A DNA stretch of 20,503 nt from DASPOF01 sp035626155 (GTDB taxonomy: Bacteria; Desulfobacterota; Binatia; Binatales; Binataceae), in the NCBI GenBank assembly GCA_035626155.1, contig DASPOF010000111.1:1-20503 (forward strand), in the 5' to 3' direction. Below are positions 15,205 through 20,503 of this stretch, in pieces. Position 1 is the first letter of the stretch; each line of letters starts with the position of its first letter. A program made the position numbers and the translations under genes. The notes under the pieces are model-generated. The model was given only the letters and a program-made list of their open reading frames with translations. It ran no database searches and was not told where the DNA came from.

Positions 15205-15765
15205 ATGAAAGACGACCCCGTACATCCCAGCCATCGAGTGCAGCATCGATACCCCGCCGACGTCCGGTTCTGCCCGCTGTGCGGTGCGGAGCTGGCGATG
15301 CGGACGGTGGTGCCGGACCGCAAACGCCGAAAGGTCTGCACCGCGTGCGGCTTCGTCTATTTCGCGGGACCGAAGCTGGTCGCCGGATGCCTGGTCGTGG
15401 AGCACGGACGCGTGCTCCTGCTTAGGCGCGGGATCGAGCCGTCGCGCGGGCGATGGACGTTTCCGGGCGGGTACGTCGATGCGGACGAGACCGTCAAGAC
15501 TGCGGCGGTGCGCGAAACCTCTGAGGAGGTCGGAATCAGCGCGCGCCTGGGACAAGTGCTCGGCGTGTACGTCGACCCGGCGAATCCCGCGGTGTGCGTG
15601 GTCGTGTATCTCGCGGAACGGACTGGCGGCTCAGCCGGCGTCTCCGATGAAGCACTCGAGGTCCGCTACTTCGCACCCGATGAAGTCCCCTGGGACGACC
15701 TCGCCTTTCCAACCACGCGGGACGCGCTGACCGACTGGGTGTCGGCGGTCAAGCGGCTTTCCTGA
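15205..15765 (+). CDS. Nudix hydrolase with N-terminal zinc ribbon
   Basis: Protein of 186 aa. Cys23, Cys26, Cys45 and Cys48 in CPLCG and CTACG form a zinc ribbon. A complete Nudix box follows at Gly89-Ile111, with REtsEEvGI holding the metal-binding glutamates. Such enzymes hydrolyse nucleoside diphosphates linked to another group, for example ADP-ribose or NADH. The substrate is not evident here. WTFPGGYVD just before the box is typical of the family. It begins 10 bp after the stop of the double-VWA gene with no promoter between, so it is probably read from the same transcript. A functional link to the MoxR/VWA system is possible but unproven. Confidence 0.93.
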   Translation: MKDDPVHPSHRVQHRYPADVRFCPLCGAELAMRTVVPDRKRRKVCTACGFVYFAGPKLVAGCLVVEHGRVLLLRRGIEPSRGRWTFPGGYVDADETVKTAAVRETSEEVGISARLGQVLGVYVDPANPAVCVVVYLAERTGGSAGVSDEALEVRYFAPDEVPWDDLAFPTTRDALTDWVSAVKRLS

Positions 15766-15885
15766 CGGCGGCGGTCAGTCGCCCCGGACGCCTCCCGGCC
15801 TCGCATTTTGCCATTAGCATCTCTGTCTCAAATCTGCTAAAAATTTCATGTCACTGCCGACGATGACCATGCCGATTCCACTATC

Positions 15886-15890
15886 GGAGG
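15886..15890 (+). promoter_or_regulatory. Ribosome-binding site that sets the start of the 75-aa gene
   Basis: GGAGG ends eight bases before the ATG at 15899. The longer reading frame from ATG 15848 has no Shine-Dalgarno, so this site favours the shorter 75-residue product. Confidence 0.65.
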
Positions 15891-15898
15891 TTGCGATT

Positions 15899-16126
15899 AT
15901 GGAGCGCGTGGAAAGGGTCGGGTGCGATACCCTCGTATTGCGAACCCGTCAAGTAGGCCCGAATTCCTGGTGTTGCGGCGTCTATGAACGCGTCGATCCG
16001 CAGACAGGCGATCTCCGCGCGGATCTCTTCGCGTTCGAGGTATTCGGCGAAACCGAGATGGAATCCGTCGAAACGGCGCTGCATGAAACCCACGAGCCGG
16101 CCCATCAGTTGACGGCTCATCGCTGA
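15899..16126 (+). CDS. Small conserved-looking protein of unknown function (75 aa)
   Basis: I do not recognise this gene. It encodes 75 residues, acidic overall, beginning MERVERVGCDTLVLRTRQVG and containing CCGVYERVDPQTGDLRADLF, then an acidic helix with EVFGETEMESVETALHETHE. Strand-strand-helix spacing suggests a compact alpha/beta fold. There is no signal peptide or membrane segment. The start was chosen for the GGAGG at 15886-15890. An ATG at 15848 in the same frame would add 17 residues (92 aa). It stands alone between the Nudix gene and the convergent ligase gene, 25 bp from the end of the latter. Confidence 0.6.
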   Translation: MERVERVGCDTLVLRTRQVGPNSWCCGVYERVDPQTGDLRADLFAFEVFGETEMESVETALHETHEPAHQLTAHR

Positions 16127-16151
16127 GCAGGCGTGCTAATCGCCGACTGAC

Positions 16152-17843
16152 TCAGATCTTGCCTGCCGCAGGCTGCAGGACCTGGCGCTCGAACTCCGCG
16201 CCGACCGCGGCCAGCGTGTCCGCCTCATCAGCGGCCTTGTCATCACGCACCCGGACTATTCTCGCGAATCGCAACGCCATCCCGCTCTCGTATTGCGGAC
16301 TCCGCTGGATGTCGTTGTAGGCGACCTCGACCACGACCTCGGGCCGCACCGTGACGGTTCCGTGCGCCTCGCGGGTTTTGAGCGCAAGCAATCGCTCGGT
16401 CATCTCGCGGAAGCCCTCGTCGGTCAGCCCCTTGAACGTCTTGCCGATCTCGGCAAAGCCGCCGGTGCGTTCGTCGCGCGCCGCAAGATGGTAGTTCGAG
16501 AGCCATCCGTGGCGGCGCCCATAGCCCCAGTCGGCCGCGACGATCACGAGGTCGAGCGTGTGCGCATGCTTGATCTTGAGCCATCCGCGCCCGCGCACGC
16601 CCGGCGTGTACGCGCTCGTAAGCGACTTGGCGACCACGCCCTCGTAACCCGCCGCGACCGCATCGCGGTAGAAGCGCTCGGCCTCAGCGAGCCCCGGCTC
16701 GACGATTCTCCCGACCAGTTCGATTCCCGCGCCCGCCGCAACCTCGCCTAACGCCCGGGTTCGCTCGATATAGGGCCGATCGATCATCAGCGCGCCGTCG
16801 AGCGCGAGCAGGTCGAAGACGAACAGGCGGATCGGCTGCTCGCGGCGGAGCCGATCGATCTCGCGCACGCGCCTGAACCGGCGCATCAGCTCCTGGAACG
16901 CGAGCGGGCGATGTGCGGAATCCACCGCGATCACTTCGCCGTCGAAAATCGCGCGCCGCTCGCCCAGCCGCTGCATTTGCTCGACGACTTCGGGGAGGCT
17001 CGCCGTGATTTCATTCATGCGGCGCGAGAAAATCTTAACCTCTCCACCGCCGAGGTGATGAATCTGGACGCGCGCGCCGTCGAGCTTGTGCTCGAGCGCG
17101 AGATGGGGTCCGAGAATCGCGAACGCATCGGCGACATCCGCGGCCGGCTGCGCGAGCATCGGCTTGAGCGGCCTCGCGGCGCGCGCGCCGGACAATCGCG
17201 CTTCGCCCCCCGGACCGGGCGCGGCCTCGGCGCCGGCGCGCAGCGCCCGCACGACGCGGCCGAGATCGGGCTCGAGCATGTGGATACGCCGGACCTCCGC
17301 GGCGGGGCGGTTGGCCATCCGCGCGATCGCCTCGAGCATCATCCCCTCGCTCACGCCGTGGCGCATCTCCCGGATGAGAATCTTCGCGATGTACTTGGCC
17401 TCGAGCGCCGATGCGCGCTCGAGCAGCGCGCGGAGCGCATCGAGCTTTCGCGCGCGCGCGTGGCGGCCCTCGATCGCGGCGATCTCGGCGAATGCGCGAT
17501 TCACGTCGGCGATCGTGAGCGTCGGGGGCGGCTCCGACGGACGCAGGCGGAGCATCATCTCGACCGCCTCGCCGAAGTCCTCGGCGGCGGTGAAGATTTC
17601 CTCGCTCTGGTCGGCGGCGCCGGTCATTTCCACGGCGATTTTCCAGATCGCGCGGCCGCTCACTTGCAGGCGTTTCTCGTCGCCCTGCTCGACGGCGCGG
17701 CCCGCGATGAATCGCGCGGCGACCTCGGCCTCGTCCACATCGAGCGCGGCGAGGAACTCGCCGACCAGGGCCGCGAGCTGGGTTCGGCTTTGCGTCTGGC
17801 CGAGCTGTTCGCAGAGCGCAGCGAAATCGAGAAACGATGCCAC
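16152..17843 (-). CDS. ATP-dependent DNA ligase (archaeal/LigB type)
   Basis: Protein of 563 aa that seals DNA nicks using ATP. The N-terminal DNA-binding domain covers about 1-215, with the IREMRHGVSEGMMLEAIA motif seen in archaeal and actinobacterial ligases. The adenylation domain begins at about 225. The nucleotidyl-accepting Lys253 lies in HKLDGARVQIH (motif I). Motif III is FDGEVIAVD at 300-308, motif IV is YEGVVAKS at 400-407 and motif V is WLKIK at 421-425. The OB-fold with GGFAEIGKTFKGLTDEGFRE completes the protein. All catalytic motifs are intact. The start codon is GTG without a clear ribosome-binding site. No Ku, polymerase or phosphoesterase partner is present, so an NHEJ role is not indicated. 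It is probably an accessory repair ligase beside a housekeeping NAD-dependent enzyme. Confidence 0.95.
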   Translation of the reverse strand: MASFLDFAALCEQLGQTQSRTQLAALVGEFLAALDVDEAEVAARFIAGRAVEQGDEKRLQVSGRAIWKIAVEMTGAADQSEEIFTAAEDFGEAVEMMLRLRPSEPPPTLTIADVNRAFAEIAAIEGRHARARKLDALRALLERASALEAKYIAKILIREMRHGVSEGMMLEAIARMANRPAAEVRRIHMLEPDLGRVVRALRAGAEAAPGPGGEARLSGARAARPLKPMLAQPAADVADAFAILGPHLALEHKLDGARVQIHHLGGGEVKIFSRRMNEITASLPEVVEQMQRLGERRAIFDGEVIAVDSAHRPLAFQELMRRFRRVREIDRLRREQPIRLFVFDLLALDGALMIDRPYIERTRALGEVAAGAGIELVGRIVEPGLAEAERFYRDAVAAGYEGVVAKSLTSAYTPGVRGRGWLKIKHAHTLDLVIVAADWGYGRRHGWLSNYHLAARDERTGGFAEIGKTFKGLTDEGFREMTERLLALKTREAHGTVTVRPEVVVEVAYNDIQRSPQYESGMALRFARIVRVRDDKAADEADTLAAVGAEFERQVLQPAAGKI

Positions 17844-17931
17844 AGCGGCGAGATTAACCCGCTTGCACCCGCGCCGCGCAATAGGTGGCGATGCGCCCGC
17901 TGGTGAGCCGCCGCGCCCCCTCGGCCTCCTT

Positions 17932-17973
17932 TCTTACTCCTCTCCCGGACCGGGAGGGGATAGGGTGAGGGTC
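17932..17973. repeat. Stem-loop repeat followed by G-rich tail
   Basis: CTCCC at 17942-17946 pairs with GGGAG at 17952-17956, and the tail reads GATAGGGTGAGGG. The pattern of a C-rich/G-rich stem followed by a GATAGGGTGAGGG-like tail is known as a dispersed intergenic repeat in many high-GC Gram-negative genomes. The stem-loop at 10595-10620 has the same layout. Confidence 0.5.
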
Positions 17974-17979
17974 CTCAGC

Positions 17980-18007
17980 GTCGCGCGATCGTCCTCGATC
18001 GCGCGAC
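17980..18007. repeat. Perfect 12-bp hairpin with TCCT loop
   Basis: GTCGCGCGATCG at 17980-17991 is exactly complementary to CGATCGCGCGAC at 17996-18007 with a four-base loop. It is one of the longest uninterrupted stems in the window and sits at the left edge of the repeat cluster. No T-run follows on either strand, so it is more likely a repeat unit or protein target than an intrinsic terminator. Confidence 0.7.
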
Positions 18008-18053
18008 ATATGACTCTCGGAAGACAGAATGAGGATCCGTGATTCCTCGCGCT

Positions 18054-18208
18054 CGCGCCAGACACGCGCGCGGGAATGACAAATTCGGAGGACGCGCCAA
18101 TCAATTCAGACGCCCGGGGATGACTACAAAGAGAGGCGGGCATCGGATGAAAAAAGGTCGCGCGGGCGAGGCGCCCGCGCATCGACCGCGGGCACGGCGG
18201 CCCGCGCC
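18054..18208 (+). repeat. REP-like dispersed repeat, copy A
   Basis: Two blocks are shared with copy B at 19069-19179. The first is a 29-bp block at 18054-18082 (identical in both). The second is a 77-bp block at 18132-18208 (73 of 77 identical, the last 49 bp identical). The second block holds two hairpins. GCGCGGGCG at 18160-18168 pairs with CGCCCGCGC at 18172-18180, and CGCGGGC at 18187-18193 pairs with GCCCGCG at 18200-18206. Copy A has about 29 extra bases between the blocks. Paired GC hairpins in an intergenic repeat are typical of REP doublets. Confidence 0.75.
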
Positions 18209-18266
18209 GCTCACGTCAGGCACGGTGAACCGCGCGTGGAATCCCGCGATTCTTGGATCGCGTTCG

Positions 18267-18881
18267 TTACTGCGCTGCGCTGGGGGAACTTGCCGAAGCA
18301 GGTGGGGTCCAGCCGCCAGCCTGAGTACTCGCGCTCGATGCCGGGACCGCGTTCGCGGCTGCGACCGCCGGAGAGGGAGACGCAGAATTTGAGTTCACTG
18401 CCGGACTGGGTGCAGCTTGCGGGCTTGGCGCCGCCACGGGTGCCGATGCTACTTCGGCCGGTGACGGGGTGGCGGAGCCGGGAGCGGTATCTGTACTGAC
18501 TCTCGCAATCTTGCTGTCCTTGTAACAGACGGTTACCGGATGCTTCTCGTTCTTGGTTGCGCCCTCGGTTGGGGTAAGAACCGCCTCCGCCAGGCCGATG
18601 CTGAAGAAGTCGGCCGCGCTTTCCAAAAAGGCTATCGGTATTTTGCCGCCCGCGCCGTAACCCTTCGTGTACAGCTTGTAGAAATCGCAGTCCGCCCCAT
18701 CGCTCTCCTTTGCGGAGCCGTCGGGCGGGCCCAGCCGCTCGAGTACGGAGTCGCGAGTCTGGCCTGGTTGATACTCAGTAAGATCTACAGGAGTCGGACG
18801 CGTCGCCTCCATGTACACGGAGCAGCCGATTGGCGAGAAAGCGAGCGCAGAGATAACGAGCGTCGCAAGAAACTGACGCAT
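18267..18881 (-). CDS. Putative lipoprotein with BamE/SmpA-like domain and Pro/Ala/Ser tail
   Basis: Protein of 204 aa from the ATG at 18881, chosen because GAGGGGGG lies just upstream. The longer frame to 18971 has no such site. An N-terminal hydrophobic signal (MRQFLATLVISALAFSPIGC) ends in a lipobox-like sequence with the acceptor Cys at 20. The -3 residue is Pro, so the box is imperfect. The segment VDLTEYQPGQTRDSVLERLG and following GPPDG matches the pattern of SmpA/OmlA/BamE-type small outer-membrane lipoproteins. The rest of the folded part is unfamiliar. From about 125 to the end it is a Pro/Ala/Ser-rich, probably disordered tail. It lies between two direct copies of a REP-like repeat. 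Function is unknown. Confidence 0.75.
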   Translation of the reverse strand: MRQFLATLVISALAFSPIGCSVYMEATRPTPVDLTEYQPGQTRDSVLERLGPPDGSAKESDGADCDFYKLYTKGYGAGGKIPIAFLESAADFFSIGLAEAVLTPTEGATKNEKHPVTVCYKDSKIARVSTDTAPGSATPSPAEVASAPVAAPSPQAAPSPAVNSNSASPSPAVAAANAVPASSASTQAGGWTPPASASSPSAAQ

Positions 18882-18884
18882 ATG

Positions 18885-18892
18885 CCCCCCTC
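18885..18892 (-). promoter_or_regulatory. Ribosome-binding site of the lipoprotein gene
   Basis: Read on the minus strand, GAGGGGGG precedes the ATG at 18881 with three bases between, or seven if counted from GAGG. It decides for the shorter start that opens directly with the signal peptide. Confidence 0.65.
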
Positions 18893-19068
18893 TGGGCGCA
18901 TCAGGCCCGGATTTTCGATTTGGCGGGCCTCGCTGCGATGGCTTATAGCGCGCTGCCGTGCTCCAGCGCAAACTGCGTCATCCGCGCGTAGCGGCAGAGT
19001 GCATCAACCGCGCTGGGAGCATTTGAGTGACAGTGGGAGCGCGAGTGCCGGATCCGGGGTTCCTCGCG

Positions 19069-19202
19069 CGCGCCAGACACGCGCGCGGGAATGACAATAA
19101 AAAGAGGCAGGCATCGGATGAGAAGAGGTGGCGCGGGCGAGGCGCCCGCGCATCGACCGCGGGCACGGCGGCCCGCGCCACTATTGGCGCCCGCGCATCG
19201 AC
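19069..19202 (+). repeat. REP-like dispersed repeat, copy B, with truncated third unit
   Basis: This copy is in the same orientation as copy A. The 29-bp block is at 19069-19097 and the 77-bp block at 19103-19179, with both GC hairpins preserved. After it, GGCGCCCGCGCATCGAC recurs at 19186-19202. It is identical to 19141-19157 and to 18170-18186, so a broken third unit abuts the RHS remnant. This shows that the reading frame upstream of 19204 is repeat-derived and not protein-coding by descent. Confidence 0.75.
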
Positions 19203-19203
19203 G

Positions 19204-19605
19204 GTGAAGCGCCTGCGCCGCAACACATCGACCCAGGTTGCGCTAAACTATGACTCGGACGGAAATTTCACGAGCACGATCGTGGATGGCGTGGAGACCG
19301 ATTTCACCTACGACGGCGACGAGCGCGTAAGCTCGCAGACGCCGAGCTCCGCCGCGCCAGGGGTCTGCCAAGGGAACTGGATAAAGGTTGGCCAGGAGAC
19401 GTTCTTTGGCAATGCGTGTATCTGTTACTCCCTATGCGTTCCCTGCGGCGGCTCTGTAATGTGGAGCGGAACGCCGGGCGGCGGTACCTGCCAGATGCGA
19501 GGCCTTCAGATTGGTAGCGAGTTGGGCCCGTGCTTTTGCAGCCCGCCTGGTCCCAAAACGGGCTGCCTCCAGCCTGCCCAGCCAGAGTTTCGTAACGGCC
19601 AGTGA
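19204..19605 (+). CDS. RHS/YD-repeat C-terminal fragment with Cys-rich tip (probably 5'-truncated)
   Basis: The frame opens in repeat DNA. The first protein-like part is LNYDSDGNFTSTIVDGVETD followed by FTYDGDERVSS, which is one YD unit of an RHS protein. It is followed by about 85 residues I do not recognise, with nine Cys (including CICYSLCVPC and GPCFC) and a Gly/Pro-rich C-terminus. Full RHS proteins are far longer and end in a variable toxin or recognition tip after their last YD units. No core domain or pre-toxin motif is visible here, and only one YD unit remains. GTG at 19204 is the best in-frame start, although the frame is open from 19027. It looks like an orphan tip left by recombination and may not be expressed. 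Confidence 0.5.
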   Translation: MKRLRRNTSTQVALNYDSDGNFTSTIVDGVETDFTYDGDERVSSQTPSSAAPGVCQGNWIKVGQETFFGNACICYSLCVPCGGSVMWSGTPGGGTCQMRGLQIGSELGPCFCSPPGPKTGCLQPAQPEFRNGQ

Positions 19606-19716
19606 TGACAGTATGCTGCCGTGCGTCGCCGTCAGATCAGGTTTGCGCGTTTAGGGGGACCGCACAGGGAAGCGCGGCGATCGGCGTTCCGTGAACACGA
19701 GGCTGGTTAGGCCATA

Positions 19717-20262
19717 ATGACTCTCAGTAGAAAGGCAATTTTCCTGCTATTGGTGGCCGTATCCACGTCCAGTTTTCTGTGGCCCCGTGGTCTCGCAACT
19801 GCTTTCGAAGATTCAGATGCTCTGCTGCTATATCCGGGAGCCAAGGAAGTATGGCGCGGTCGCCGGGCGGGAACGGACCAGCTTACCTATCATGTGAAGG
19901 AGCGGCTTCCGGCCTCAGGAGTTATCGACTGGATCTCCGCAAAGCTGTGGGGCAAAAATTGGAAGCCGCTCCCATATGATTCTCTGGAGCCGGACAACGC
20001 CGCCGGCGCCTCGCAGATGCGCGGGTGGCACCCGTTTATAGACGCCACAGGTAACACTCAATATTGCGTCCAGCAATGGATAGGCGACTGGAAAGATGGC
20101 TCGGGCAACATCGTGCGCTATGTGTTTCACTATAAGCTGCCCAAAGGCTGTGCCCCGGATTCGGACGACCTTGGGGTGTCAGCCGTATATGTATCAGCTC
20201 CCCTCGTGAAACAGATGCGGGAGGCTTTCAGGAGATTCAAAGAGGAGCACAAGGGGCAGTAA
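19717..20262 (+). CDS. Secreted protein of unknown function (181 aa)
   Basis: I do not recognise the family. A clear Sec signal peptide covers about 1-30 (KAIFLLLVAVSTSSFLWPRG, then LATA before FEDSD). The mature part of about 150 aa is rich in Trp and Tyr, including WISAKLWGKNWKPL, QWIGDWKDGSG and YVFHYKLPKG. Two Cys at about 113 and 146 could pair. The C-terminus is a charged helix, MREAFRRFKEEHKG. The alternating aromatic pattern suggests a beta-sheet fold. Base composition is visibly lower in GC than the genes to the left. It lies 111 bp after the RHS fragment, in the position where an immunity or accessory gene is usually found. That role is inference only. Confidence 0.7.
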   Translation: MTLSRKAIFLLLVAVSTSSFLWPRGLATAFEDSDALLLYPGAKEVWRGRRAGTDQLTYHVKERLPASGVIDWISAKLWGKNWKPLPYDSLEPDNAAGASQMRGWHPFIDATGNTQYCVQQWIGDWKDGSGNIVRYVFHYKLPKGCAPDSDDLGVSAVYVSAPLVKQMREAFRRFKEEHKGQ

Positions 20263-20503
20263 CAGACGCGACCTCCGAGATCGTCGACCTCTTTCGAGGA
20301 CAACGCATCTTTGCCGGGGGGTGTCCCCCTCCGATTCCCCGGCAGTTGCTGCACCGGCGCCACCCGCTTTATCCGGCTATTCTGGGAATCTCGGACGGGA
20401 TCGTAGCGACCGAGGGCTCCGCCGCCCCGGACCCCGACCCCGACAGCAAGGCGCCACTGCAGAAGACACCTGTGGCGTCTCCGAGCGCCACGCCCTCGCC
20501 CAC
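20263..20503. other. Window-edge region with an unassigned open frame
   Basis: One plus-strand frame stays open from the end of the preceding gene to the window edge and ends in a Pro-rich run (PDPDPDSKAP, then PVASPSATPSP). That composition resembles the tail of a secreted or lipid-anchored protein. It has no ATG or GTG start and only a poor TTG at 20346. A second frame and the reverse strand are also open here, so the call cannot be settled. GGGGG-TGT-CCCCC near 20318-20330 is a short hairpin without a T-run. Confidence 0.25.

Larger units (their letters stand above)
17844..18266. other. Repeat-rich intergenic region
   Basis: These 423 bp separate the ligase start from the end of the lipoprotein gene. 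I see no gene. The first 85 bp should hold the ligase promoter but none stands out. From about 17930 to 18210 it is a chain of stem-loop repeats, annotated separately. The ORFs across it are repeat-derived Arg/Pro-rich translations. Confidence 0.7.

Noticed and set aside
18054..19202. CRISPR array
   Set aside because: Only two full copies 1 kb apart with a gene between, hairpin-rich units of unequal length and no regular spacers. There are no cas genes.
19027..19203. N-terminal extension of the RHS fragment back to GTG 19027
   Set aside because: This part is made of the REP-like repeat that also occurs, untranslated, at 18054-18208. It is not protein sequence by descent.

Overview
The window is high-GC bacterial DNA (roughly two-thirds G+C by eye). 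It carries dense single-copy genes at the left and centre and a looser, repeat-rich right end. A lipopolysaccharide-kinase-like protein, a LytM-type envelope peptidase, MltG and a lipoprotein point to a Gram-negative cell. A TIGR03617-like F420-dependent oxidoreductase and a stand-alone ATP-dependent DNA ligase fit a soil lineage of the Binatota or deep 'Deltaproteobacteria' kind. That placement is inference from gene content only.

Layout. Positions 57-5156 are five minus-strand genes: VIT1/CCC1-like transporter, WaaP/InaA-like kinase, LLM oxidoreductase, glycerophosphodiester phosphodiesterase and a membrane-anchored M23 peptidase. A 121-bp divergent gap separates them from plus-strand ruvX and mltG (5278-6768). 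Positions 6938-15194 are a five-gene Bat-type operon: a three-helix membrane protein with a Gly/Glu/Lys/Gln-rich tract, a MoxR AAA+ ATPase, a DUF58 protein, a BatA-like protein and a large protein with two VWA domains around a glutamine-amidotransferase-like segment. A zinc-ribbon Nudix hydrolase follows 10 bp later. A good sigma70-like promoter lies directly before the first gene, so close that the transcript would be nearly leaderless. A 75-residue orphan protein and the minus-strand ligase come next.

From about 17930 to the end the character changes. Stem-loop intergenic repeats are interleaved with a BamE/SmpA-like lipoprotein with a Pro/Ala/Ser tail, a 5'-truncated RHS/YD-repeat tip with a Cys-rich end, and a lower-GC secreted protein of unknown function. 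One repeat family occurs as two direct copies (73/77 identical over the core) on either side of the lipoprotein gene, and a 17-bp third fragment lies at the junction with the RHS remnant. Related stem-loops also sit inside the Bat operon, between the DUF58 and BatA-like genes.

How the parts work together. MoxR ATPases typically act as chaperones or remodellers of VWA proteins, so the operon probably encodes one membrane-associated MoxR/VWA complex. The M23 peptidase and MltG are peptidoglycan enzymes. I saw no CRISPR array, tRNA, rRNA, transposase or integrase. The best candidate for something undescribed is the RHS tip plus secreted-protein pair at 19204-20262. The operon architecture and the repeat family come next.
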